Source of the DNA: Planctomycetota bacterium
Lineage (GTDB): Bacteria; Planctomycetota; UBA1135
DNA: 16,007 bases
Reading direction: 5' to 3'
Assembly: GCA_027623585.1 (NCBI GenBank)
Contig: JAQBVK010000016.1
Span: forward strand, 1-16,007
The notes under the pieces were generated by a model, which saw nothing but the letters and a program-made list of their open reading frames with translations, did not search any database and was not told the DNA's origin. Shown one piece after another: positions 1-6,794 of the stretch. A program made the translations under genes and the position numbers. How positions within the stretch are numbered: the first letter of the stretch is position 1; every line of letters begins with the position of its first letter.

Positions 1-119
1 GCGCGGTCTCTCCAACCGGAGCCCAACACGACCGTAAGGTCAGGCGGCGGCCCAAAGCGCTTCCGCAGGGTTCGCGCCAGGGTTTCGACCCGGCCCCGTT
101 CGTCTCCTCCTTCGTTCAA
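1..119 (-). CDS. Purine nucleoside phosphorylase, N-terminal fragment
   Basis: Reading leftward from a TTG at 119-117, the frame stays open to the window edge (about 39 residues). It contains ETLARTLRKRFG followed by DLTVVLGSGWRDR. The V-L-G-S-G segment is the phosphate-binding loop near the N terminus of trimeric purine nucleoside phosphorylases, which cleave purine nucleosides with phosphate to base and (deoxy)ribose 1-phosphate in the cytoplasm. A stop codon (TAG, 131-129) lies just upstream in frame and there is no in-frame ATG or GTG before the conserved part, so TTG is the likely start. The hexamer TAGGAT (131-126) sits 6 nt before it, as upstream of several other genes here; its AGGA could alternatively be a ribosome binding site. 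A nucleoside transporter on the same strand at 2853-4073 fits a salvage role. Only the N terminus is visible, so the exact specificity cannot be judged. Confidence 0.68.
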   Translation of the reverse strand, partial: MNEGGDERGRVETLARTLRKRFGPPPDLTVVLGSGWRDR

Positions 120-131
120 GCCCCCATCCTA

Positions 132-983
132 ATGGTTCTGAAGTCCTCTCTGCTCCTCGCCGGCGCCGCCATGTGCGCCTCGGCGGCATGCGTTCTCGAG
201 TTCGACAATTGGTCCGGCCCCAAGCTCACCAAGGACGTCGAGCTCTCGCACACGGTCTCGAGTTCCACCAAGGAGATCATGGTGGACTCCTACAACGGCA
301 GCGTGTCCATCGAGGTCGGCCCGGCGGGGTCCGTGAGCGGCACTTCGAAGATCTACGCGCGCGGACGCAACGAGGAGTCGGCGCAGGTGCGCCTCGACTC
401 GATCAGTTGGTCCTTCGAGGATGAGTCCAACGGCCGCTTGGTCGTGAAGCTCTGCGACCCGATCAGCGGTGGCTCCAACAATGCCGGCGGCAGCGCGAGC
501 CTGAAGGTTCCGGCCGGCGTGCGCGTGTACATCGACAGCAGCAACGGCGCGGTCGACGTGAACGGTGACTTCCCCTACGCCTGGGTGGACACCAGCAATG
601 GTCCGGTGACGATCGCCGGCGTGCGCGAAGTGGAAGCCGACACCAGCAACGGCGCGATCTACATCACCGGCGCCGACGGCAAGGTCTACGCCGATACCAG
701 CAATGGTCCGATCACCTTCAGCGGCGCTTCGCCCGACTTCACGCTCGACTCGAGCAACGGCGGCATCGAGGTCACGCTGGTCGGCAACTGGTCCGGCAAG
801 GGCCACGCCGACACCAGCAACGGCAACGTGGTCGTGAACTGCAGCGGCGTGCTCGACTGCACGATGGACGCTTCGACCAGCAACGGCAAGGTCTACAGCC
901 CGAAGCTGGAAGGCGGCCGCGGCAAGCTGCATCTCGACACCAGCAACGGCAGCATCACCGTCAAGCAGGGCAGCGGGGAGTAA
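132..983 (+). CDS. Secreted DTSNG-repeat protein (DUF4097-like beta-helix)
   Basis: This 283-residue protein has an N-terminal export signal (residues 1-20) ending in A-S-A-A-C. Cys20 could be a lipidation site, but the lipobox is not canonical. A related DSYNG occurs at 52-56. From residue 135 on the chain is built from short beta repeats, each carrying [D/S]-[T/S]-S-N-G: 135, 153, 170, 188, 206, 227, 248 and 269. Such SNG-turn repeats resemble the DUF4097 'putative adhesin' family, which is expected to fold as a right-handed beta-helix outside the cytoplasm. No catalytic motif is visible and the function is unknown. The start leaves only 12 bp to the divergent phosphorylase start, and no Shine-Dalgarno sequence precedes it. 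ATG 132 is kept because it preserves the signal peptide. A ZIP transporter follows after 30 bp, but nothing ties the two functionally. Confidence 0.8.
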   Translation: MVLKSSLLLAGAAMCASAACVLEFDNWSGPKLTKDVELSHTVSSSTKEIMVDSYNGSVSIEVGPAGSVSGTSKIYARGRNEESAQVRLDSISWSFEDESNGRLVVKLCDPISGGSNNAGGSASLKVPAGVRVYIDSSNGAVDVNGDFPYAWVDTSNGPVTIAGVREVEADTSNGAIYITGADGKVYADTSNGPITFSGASPDFTLDSSNGGIEVTLVGNWSGKGHADTSNGNVVVNCSGVLDCTMDASTSNGKVYSPKLEGGRGKLHLDTSNGSITVKQGSGE

Positions 984-1001
984 GCCTCCTCCGCGCACCG
1001 C

Positions 1002-1007
1002 TAGACT
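1002..1007 (+). promoter_or_regulatory. Candidate -10 element (TAGACT) for leaderless ZIP gene
   Basis: TAGACT lies 6 nt before the ATG at 1014, in the 30-bp gap after the repeat-protein gene. At that distance transcription would begin at or next to the start codon. No recognisable -35 box lies 16-18 bp upstream. No Shine-Dalgarno sequence precedes the ATG. Confidence 0.45.
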
Positions 1008-1013
1008 CCCGCC

Positions 1014-1769
1014 ATGCCGGAAACGGCGGCGGGAGTCAGCATTGGGCAGGCCTTGATGGTTGCCGCGGTCGCGCTCGTCGGCGGCGTGCTGCCGCTGTTG
1101 GTGCGCTGGAACGACCGGCGGCTGCACGCGGCGCTGGCACTCTCGACCGGCATCTTCCTCGGCGCGGTGTTCCTGCACTTTTTGCCGGAGCTGCCGCACA
1201 CCTCGGCCGGCGGCCTGAGCGAGCGCGCGCTCTGGGCCTTCGTGTTGATCGGCGTGCTCGCGGTCTATCTGGCCGAAACGCTGTTTCTGCACGCGCACCA
1301 TGAGCACGAGGATCCGGACCAGCACCACCGCGCAGTCGGCTGGGCGGCGCTGTTCGGGCTTTCGGTGCATTCCTTCACTTCCGGCGTGGGGCTGGCCTTC
1401 GCGGCGCAGACGCCGGGTTTGGGGCAGGCCGTGTTCGTGGCGATCCTTGGCCACAAGGGCTTCGAAGCCTTCTCGCTCGCAAGCGTGTTTCAGTTGGGCA
1501 AGTTCCCGCGGCGCGCGACGCTGGCGGTGGTGTTCGGCTTCGCGCTGATGACGCCGCTGGGCGCGCTGGCCGGGGAGTTGATGTCTGGCTGGCTGGAAGG
1601 CGCGGGGCTGGCGGCGGCGGTGGCGCTGGCGGCAGGCTCCTTCCTCTACGTGAGCCTCTGCGAGTTGCTGCCCGAGGTCTTCCACGACCGCAAGGACGCG
1701 GTCATGAAGATCGCGCTGCTGCTGACGGGCATCCTCGTGATGAATTATTTCTCTGAAGGGCACGCGTGA
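1014..1769 (+). CDS. ZIP family divalent metal transporter
   Basis: The 251-residue polytopic membrane protein is of typical length for bacterial ZIP proteins, which carry Zn2+, Fe2+ or related ions across the inner membrane. A histidine/acid-rich cytoplasmic loop (residues 93-105, HAHHEHEDPDQHH) separates the first three membrane segments from the core. The metal-site helices are recognisable: GLSVHSFTSGVGLAF with His119, and ILGHKGFEAFSLASVF with His147 and Glu151. The HKG version resembles the ZIP1-3 branch. The usual acidic residue of the HxxxEG motif is Ser123 here, which may alter selectivity. The last helix holds Glu217 and Glu221. The stop codon overlaps the GTG start of the next gene, a Cu/Zn exporter, so the two are probably translationally coupled. 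Which metal is carried, and in which direction, cannot be read from sequence. Confidence 0.87.
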   Translation: MPETAAGVSIGQALMVAAVALVGGVLPLLVRWNDRRLHAALALSTGIFLGAVFLHFLPELPHTSAGGLSERALWAFVLIGVLAVYLAETLFLHAHHEHEDPDQHHRAVGWAALFGLSVHSFTSGVGLAFAAQTPGLGQAVFVAILGHKGFEAFSLASVFQLGKFPRRATLAVVFGFALMTPLGALAGELMSGWLEGAGLAAAVALAAGSFLYVSLCELLPEVFHDRKDAVMKIALLLTGILVMNYFSEGHA

Positions 1770-2833
1770 TCGAGTTCTTCAGCGAGTGGGCGGCCGCCGT
1801 GTGGGGCGTGCTGGCGGATTCCGGGCCTTGGCTGCTGCTCGGCCTGGCGGTGGCGGGAGTGTTGAAAGAATTCCTGCCGGAAGAAAAGGTGTTCCGCTAT
1901 CTCGGCAAGGACGACCTGCGCTCGGTGACGATCGCGGCGGTCGCGGGCGCGCCGTTGCCGTTGTGTTCCTGCAGCGTGGTGCCGGCGGCGATCGCGCTGC
2001 AGCGCGCGGGAGCATCGAAGAGCGCGACCACGTCCTTCTTGATCGCGACGCCCGAGACCGGCGCGGATTCGGTGGGCACGACTTGGGCGCTGATGGATCC
2101 GGTGATGACGATCGCGCGTCCGATCGCGGCCGTGCTCACGGCGATTCTGTCGGGGAGTGCGGTGGCGGCGCTGGTGAAGAGCGGGAAGGTGGATCCGACG
2201 CCGATCCCGACGGCGGTGGCGGAGGCGTCGTGCTGTCATGCGAGCCGCGCCGCGCCGGTCGCTGCAGGCAAACCGGGCATCGGCCGCCGCCTGCTCAACT
2301 CTTTGAAGTACGGCTACGGCCCGCTCTCCGCCGATCTCGCGCCGTGGTTCCTGCTCGGCTTCGCGCTGGCCGGTCTGATCACGGTGCTGGTGCCCGACGC
2401 GTGGTTCGGAGAATCCTTCCCCATTGGCTGGCCTGCGATGCTGGCGATGCTGGTCGCCGGTCTGCCGATGTACGTCTGCGCCACCGCCAGCACGCCGATC
2501 GCCGCCGCGCTGATCGCGAAGGGCCTCAACCCCGGCGCCGCGCTGGTCTTCCTGCTCGCAGGTCCCGCGACCAACATCGCGACGATCGGCATCGTGAAGA
2601 AGTTCCTCGGCACGCGTGTGCTGATCACCTACCTGATCTCGATCGCCGCCGTCGCGCTCGCCCTCGGCGCCACCGTCGATGCCCTCTATCCCGCGCTCGG
2701 CCTGACCCCCACCGTCAGCGTCGGCGATGCGCATGAGCACCGCAACGCCCTCTCGGTCCTCGCCGGCATCGCCCTCGGCCTACTGATGATCGGTCATACG
2801 GTGTCGCACACCACGGGTCGAAATCCCGCCTAG
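1766..2833 (+). CDS. SO_0444-type Cu/Zn efflux permease (ArsP/DUF318 superfamily)
   Basis: This 355-residue permease starts with GTG at 1766, inside the stop codon of the ZIP gene (GTGA). The signature is GAPLPLCSCSVVPAA (residues 61-75) with a Cys-Ser-Cys pair, followed by GASKSATTSFLIATPETG and DPVMTIARP. This matches permeases of the SO_0444 Cu/Zn efflux branch of the ArsP superfamily. A second half repeats the architecture with GLPMYVCATASTPIAAALI (Cys238) and LAGPATNIATI. The linker between halves carries CCH (156-158), and the C terminus has scattered histidines (H323, H325, H344, H348), all plausible soft-metal contacts. It probably exports copper or zinc ions across the inner membrane. 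An organoarsenical permease is the main alternative, but the CSC motif favours Cu/Zn. The gene ends 19 bp from the converging nucleoside transporter. Confidence 0.83.
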   Translation: MIEFFSEWAAAVWGVLADSGPWLLLGLAVAGVLKEFLPEEKVFRYLGKDDLRSVTIAAVAGAPLPLCSCSVVPAAIALQRAGASKSATTSFLIATPETGADSVGTTWALMDPVMTIARPIAAVLTAILSGSAVAALVKSGKVDPTPIPTAVAEASCCHASRAAPVAAGKPGIGRRLLNSLKYGYGPLSADLAPWFLLGFALAGLITVLVPDAWFGESFPIGWPAMLAMLVAGLPMYVCATASTPIAAALIAKGLNPGAALVFLLAGPATNIATIGIVKKFLGTRVLITYLISIAAVALALGATVDALYPALGLTPTVSVGDAHEHRNALSVLAGIALGLLMIGHTVSHTTGRNPA

Positions 2834-2849
2834 GTGCCGCACACCGTAT
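2796..2849. repeat. 9-bp inverted repeat at a convergent gene junction
   Basis: ATACGGTGT (2796-2804) and ACACCGTAT (2841-2849) are perfect reverse complements separated by 36 nt. A smaller hairpin, GGTGT-CGC-ACACC (2800-2812), competes for the left arm. The repeat straddles the end of the Cu/Zn exporter gene and the gap before the converging nupC stop. It could act as a bidirectional terminator or mRNA 3' end structure, but there is no T-tract and the loop is long. Confidence 0.35.
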
Positions 2850-2852
2850 TGG

Positions 2853-4073
2853 TCACCCAATGAAGATCGCCGCTGTCGCGGCGGTGCAAAAGGAGGCCAG
2901 TGCGCCAGCGCACATGGCGCGCGGGCCGAGGCGGGCAAATTCTGCGCGGCGGCTGGGCGCGATCGCCGAGAGGCCACCGATCTGGATCGCGATGCTGCCG
3001 ACGTTCGCGAAACCGCAGAGCGCGTAGGAAGCGACGATGCGGCTGCGCTCGGAAAGACCGTTCATGTCGGCCAAATCACGGAACGCCACGTATTCGTTCA
3101 CCGCGATCTTGGTGCCGAGCAGGCCGCCGACTTGCGCCGCCTCGGACGCGGGCGCGCCGAGCAGCCATGCAATCGGCGCGAACAACACGCCGAGCGCTCG
3201 TTGCAAGGTGTAGCCCTCACCCCAAATCATCGAGAGTCCGCCGTTGGCGAGTTCGAGCAGACCGAGGAAAGCGATCAGCATCGCGAGGATGTTGAGCGCC
3301 AAGCGCATGCCGTCGCCGGCGCCGCTCGCCGCCGCATCCACCAAGTTCGCGTATTCGCTGCGCGGCTGCGCGGCGTCGTGACCGAGCGTCGCCGGCACCT
3401 CCGTTTCGGGGAACACCACCTTCGCGATCGCAAGCGCCATCGGCGCGCTCATCACCGAAGCCGCGAGCAAGTGCCCCGCAATGCCCGGCACCGCGTCCTG
3501 CAGCATGGAGACGTAGATCGCAAACACGCCGCCCGCGACGGTCGCGAAGCCCACCGTCATCACGGCGCCGATCTCACTGCGCGTCATGTTGGCGAGATAC
3601 GGCCGCACCAACAACGGCGCCTCGGTCTGGCCGACGAAGATGTTGGCCGCTGCACTCGTGCTCTCGGCGCCGCTGGTGCCCATCGTGCGCGCCATCAAGC
3701 GCGCCATGCCGCCGACGATCACGCGCACCACGCCCAGATGGTGCAGCGCCGCGAACAGCGCGCTGAAGAAGATCACCGTCACCAGCACCAGCAGCGCGAG
3801 CAGCGCAGGCTCGTCGAGCAGTCCGAGTGAGCGCTCCCCTACCACGGGCGCGGCGCCGTCGAGCGCGTGGCCGATCAAGGCCTTGAACGCCTTCTGCGCG
3901 CCGTCGAAGAACCAGCGGCCGAAGGGCGTGCGCAGCACCAGCAGCGCCAAGGCCGCCTGCAACGCGGCGCCGACCACCACCGGACGCCAGCGCACCGCGC
4001 GCCGGTTCGTGGAAAGCATCCACGCCAGCCCGATCAGGACGATGAAACCGAGCAGAGGTTGGAGGAAGGTCAT
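2853..4073 (-). CDS. nupC: Concentrative nucleoside transporter (NupC/CNT family)
   Basis: The 406-residue membrane protein matches the usual ~400-residue length of bacterial CNT carriers, which import nucleosides across the inner membrane with H+ or Na+. Both hallmark motifs are present: NIFVGQTEAPLLVRPYL (Gln149, Thr150 and Glu151 of the QTE site) and AVNEYVAF (Asn326, Glu327), which contact the ribose and base in characterised family members. SYALCGFANVGSIAIQIGG (349-367) is the other conserved helix. The open frame extends 62 residues further upstream, but that extension is arginine-rich and unlike the family, so the ATG at 4073 (MTFLQPLLGF) is chosen. No strong ribosome binding site is visible. 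The gene is divergent from the DUF6786 gene and converges on the Cu/Zn exporter. With the phosphorylase at the left edge it suggests nucleoside scavenging. Substrate range is not predictable. Confidence 0.92.
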   Translation of the reverse strand: MTFLQPLLGFIVLIGLAWMLSTNRRAVRWRPVVVGAALQAALALLVLRTPFGRWFFDGAQKAFKALIGHALDGAAPVVGERSLGLLDEPALLALLVLVTVIFFSALFAALHHLGVVRVIVGGMARLMARTMGTSGAESTSAAANIFVGQTEAPLLVRPYLANMTRSEIGAVMTVGFATVAGGVFAIYVSMLQDAVPGIAGHLLAASVMSAPMALAIAKVVFPETEVPATLGHDAAQPRSEYANLVDAAASGAGDGMRLALNILAMLIAFLGLLELANGGLSMIWGEGYTLQRALGVLFAPIAWLLGAPASEAAQVGGLLGTKIAVNEYVAFRDLADMNGLSERSRIVASYALCGFANVGSIAIQIGGLSAIAPSRRAEFARLGPRAMCAGALASFCTAATAAIFIG

Positions 4074-4147
4074 GAGGCTGAGCCCGGCACCCCCGCGGCG
4101 GAAAAACACCACTGGAGCCTGACTCCGTATATCACGCGGAAACATCC

Positions 4148-4153
4148 TAGAAT
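4148..4153 (+). promoter_or_regulatory. Candidate -10 element (TAGAAT) for DUF6786 gene
   Basis: TAGAAT, a 5/6 match to TATAAT, ends 9 nt before the ATG at 4163. It lies in the 89-bp divergent gap shared with nupC. The predicted 5' leader is at most 3-4 nt. No convincing -35 box is seen. Confidence 0.45.
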
Positions 4154-4162
4154 CCGCCCGGC

Positions 4163-5347
4163 ATGAAATCTTTCCTGGGCCTCGCCTCGCTCCTCCTCGC
4201 CTTGTCCGCCTGCAGCTCCGCACCCTCCTACCGCGAAGACGCGGAGTTCCTCGATGCACGCACGACCTGCTACGAATTCGAGAGTGGCAGCGGCGTCTTC
4301 GTCGTCACGCCGAAACTGCAGGCGCGAGTGATGACTGCCGGCATCGACACCGAGAGCCTGAGCCTCGGCTTCGTGAACCGCGACGCGGTCGCCTCTCCCG
4401 ATCTCGCCGGCGCCTTCGCCAACTACGGCGGCGCCGAACGTTTCTGGATCGGACCCGAGAGTGGACCGTTCGCCTTTTTCTTCGCACCCGGCGCGCCGCA
4501 TGAGCGTGAACTGTGGCGCGTTCCGCCTGGACTGAACGAAGGCGAGTTCCGTGTGACCGGACAGGACGAGAAGCGCATCCGCATGGAACGCGATCTGGAA
4601 TTGCGAAACATTGCCGGCGGTGAGTTCAGCATGCACGTCACGCGCGAGGTGGACGTCCCCTTCCCGGCCGAAGTGCGCGCGGCGCTCGGCGGCGAAGCGC
4701 TGGCCAACCACTGGACCGCCTTCCGCTCGCGCACAACCGTCGTGAACACTGGCCCGCGCGCGTGGACGCGCGAGCAAGGCTTGCCCTGCATCTGGGTGCT
4801 CGGCATGTTTCGGCCCGGCGACTCCGCGTGGGTGATTGCGCCTTTCCGCACCGACACCTTCGATCCCGACGGCGGCCCAGCGGTGCGCTCCGATTACTTC
4901 GGCGCAGTGCCTTCGGATCGCTTCCGGCTCGGCACCAACTTCGCGATCTTCCGCGCCGACGCTGAGCAGGTCGGCAAGATCGGCGTGCTGCGCAACCGCG
5001 CCGTGGACCGCATCGCCGCCTGGGATCATGAGACGCGCATGTTCACGCTGATCATGTTCAGCCCGGTGGATCGCAGCGCACCGTACATGAGCGAGCACTG
5101 GGGCACCACGCTAGCCGACCCTTTCTACGGAGACGTCGTCAACGCCTACAACCACGGCGGCCCCGAGCCCTTCTTCGAATTGGAGACTTCTTCGCCTGCG
5201 CTCGCGCTCGGGCCCGGCGGCTCGTACACGCACGTCAGCATGACGATTCACGCGCGCATCGACGACGACTTCACGCTCGCACGCGTACTGCGCTCCGCGC
5301 TCGGGATCGGCCACGACGAATTCGCGGCACTTAGTGGGATCCGCTGA
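4163..5347 (+). CDS. DUF6786 family lipoprotein
   Basis: This 394-residue protein starts with a clean lipoprotein signal: MKSFLGLASLLLALSAC, with lipobox L14-S15-A16-Cys17, so the mature protein should be anchored in a membrane and face the periplasm. The rest resembles the uncharacterised DUF6786 family. Recognisable stretches are VVTPKLQARVMTAG, GFVNRDAV, YGGAERFWIGPESGPFAFFF, the central EVDVPFPAEV, and the late block NAYNHGGPEP followed by FFELETSSPALALGPGGSYTHV. The beta-rich, aldose-epimerase-like sequence (ERFWIGPE, FELETSSPA) is compatible with a galactose-mutarotase-like sugar-binding fold. That is inference and no function is established. The stop codon lies beyond that of the converging nirV-SCO gene, so the two tails overlap by 17 bp. 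Neighbouring sugar- and phosphoester-related enzymes make polysaccharide processing possible. Confidence 0.78.
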   Translation: MKSFLGLASLLLALSACSSAPSYREDAEFLDARTTCYEFESGSGVFVVTPKLQARVMTAGIDTESLSLGFVNRDAVASPDLAGAFANYGGAERFWIGPESGPFAFFFAPGAPHERELWRVPPGLNEGEFRVTGQDEKRIRMERDLELRNIAGGEFSMHVTREVDVPFPAEVRAALGGEALANHWTAFRSRTTVVNTGPRAWTREQGLPCIWVLGMFRPGDSAWVIAPFRTDTFDPDGGPAVRSDYFGAVPSDRFRLGTNFAIFRADAEQVGKIGVLRNRAVDRIAAWDHETRMFTLIMFSPVDRSAPYMSEHWGTTLADPFYGDVVNAYNHGGPEPFFELETSSPALALGPGGSYTHVSMTIHARIDDDFTLARVLRSALGIGHDEFAALSGIR

Positions 5348-6788
5348 AGGCGGTCACCAGAGCGGTGATTTCTTTCACTGCCGGCTCCGGCGGAACCCCG
5401 AGCCCGTCCCACTGAGCGGCGATGCGGCCGGTCGGATCGAGCAGGGTGATGCGATTGCTGTGCGAGAAAGCGCCGTCGAGAGTCTTCTTGTAGCGCACGC
5501 CCATCGCGGCGGCCCAAGTGCGCACCGCTTCGGAGCTGCCGTGGAACAGCGTCCAGTGCTCGTCATCGAGATGCTGTTCGGCGGCAAACTCGGCGAGGCG
5601 TTCCGGAACGTCACGCACGTCGTCGAAGGAGACCATCAGCCAGTGCACCTCGTCACGAATGGCTTCTGGCAGCGCATCGCGGATCGCGCGGAGATCGCTC
5701 ATCGTGCGTGGACAGGCATAGGCGCAATGCGTGAACATCATGGTGGTCACGACCACGCGGCCGCTGAACTCTTCGAAGTTGCGTTCGACGCCGTTTTGAT
5801 CTTGCCAGTTCTCTCCCACGCGCCAGACGGAGTCTTTTGGCAACGCGGCGGCAACTTCCGGCTCGAGTTCGGCGCAACAGTCGTGTTCCACCGCGCCTTC
5901 CGGCACCACGTCCGACGCGCAGCGGAAGCCCAGGTTCTGAAGCCCGTAGTTCGCGTCGAGGCTGCTGCGCAGCGCGTAGCGCATGAAGGCTGCGTAGTCA
6001 CTCGGATCTACGGAGCCCACCGAACCGCTGCCGCAGAACAATTCGCGGTCGAGCCCGCTGTTCCCGCGCGATTCGCCGGTGACCAAAGCGGTGTTGAAGT
6101 CATCGACCCACTCCCATACCAAGCCGTGCAGATCGAAGGCGCCGTGCACCGTGCGGTAGCCGCTGCGCACGGCGGCCGGGATTTTGGGTGTGGGTATTGA
6201 ATACCACGTGAGGATGCGCTGCTTATGGCCTTCCTCGCTCGAGCCATCCTCCCCAGTCTCGCTGGCGCGCGCAGCATTCTCCCACTCCGCGAGGGTGGGA
6301 AGGCGACGGCCGATCCAAAAGGCATAGGATCGCGCTGCAAACCAGGAAACGTTGACCACCGGCGAGTCGGCGCAGTTCTCAGGGAACTCAAGATCGCTGG
6401 TCCAGTGATCGAGATACTGCTCGTCGGCGAACAGCGTGGGGACTTGCGACTTGCGCCATTCCGGGTTGGCCTTCACGAAGGCCAGGAATTGGCGGTTGGT
6501 GACCGCGTGTTCTTCGAGTTGGAAGGCCGCGACCTCGACCAGCGGCGGCTCGTCCTTGCCGGGATAGAAGGGGCGCCAGGCGCCGGCGGGAATCGTCACC
6601 AAGGGAGTGAGAATCGCTTCGACCGGCAGCGCAGCAGGGAGCGCGCTCGGTGCTTGCGTCGGCTGCGTTCTCGGCGCTTCCGGCGCTTCCGAAACGGTCA
6701 CCGCCGCTCCTGCACCCGCCTTCTCGCCGCCGCTGCAAGCAGTCGCGGCGAGAAGGATCAGCAGGGCGCTGGAGAGGCGGTACGTCAT
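5331..6788 (-). CDS. NirV-like (FGE-fold) and SCO copper-chaperone fusion lipoprotein
   Basis: This 485-residue protein lies 6 bp downstream of nirK and is surely co-transcribed. The signal sequence ends at Cys18 (AATACSG), so it is probably a lipoprotein; a Pro/Ala-rich linker follows (about 35-58). Residues 60-292 form a formylglycine-generating-enzyme/sulfatase-modifying-factor fold, with SPVVNVSWFAARSYAFWIGRRLPTL, AEWENAAR, GLVWEWVDD and NLGFRC. The active-site cysteines of true FGE, normally shortly before the NLGFRC block, are not there (the stretch reads AAFMRYALRSSL), so it should not make formylglycine. This is the fold of NirV, a protein of unclear role encoded beside nirK in many denitrifiers. 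Residues 315-482 are a SCO/SenC domain with thioredoxin fold: copper ligands Cys355 and Cys359 (CAYACP) and His443 (SHSNR), plus the LLDPTGR turn. It probably delivers or reduces copper for NirK in the periplasm. A CC pair (304-305) sits in the linker. Confidence 0.88.
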   Translation of the reverse strand: MTYRLSSALLILLAATACSGGEKAGAGAAVTVSEAPEAPRTQPTQAPSALPAALPVEAILTPLVTIPAGAWRPFYPGKDEPPLVEVAAFQLEEHAVTNRQFLAFVKANPEWRKSQVPTLFADEQYLDHWTSDLEFPENCADSPVVNVSWFAARSYAFWIGRRLPTLAEWENAARASETGEDGSSEEGHKQRILTWYSIPTPKIPAAVRSGYRTVHGAFDLHGLVWEWVDDFNTALVTGESRGNSGLDRELFCGSGSVGSVDPSDYAAFMRYALRSSLDANYGLQNLGFRCASDVVPEGAVEHDCCAELEPEVAAALPKDSVWRVGENWQDQNGVERNFEEFSGRVVVTTMMFTHCAYACPRTMSDLRAIRDALPEAIRDEVHWLMVSFDDVRDVPERLAEFAAEQHLDDEHWTLFHGSSEAVRTWAAAMGVRYKKTLDGAFSHSNRITLLDPTGRIAAQWDGLGVPPEPAVKEITALVTAFSGSH

Positions 6789-6794
6789 GAGTGA

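Noticed and set aside
129..1763. Long open frame on the minus strand (544 codons) opposite the repeat-protein and ZIP genes
   Set aside because: Its translation is Arg/His/Ala/Gln-rich low-complexity sequence with no domain. It mirrors real plus-strand genes with clear families, a common effect of high GC.
4074..4259. 62-residue N-terminal extension of NupC
   Set aside because: It is Arg-rich and unlike the family, and runs into the divergent lipoprotein gene. The internal ATG gives the usual CNT length.
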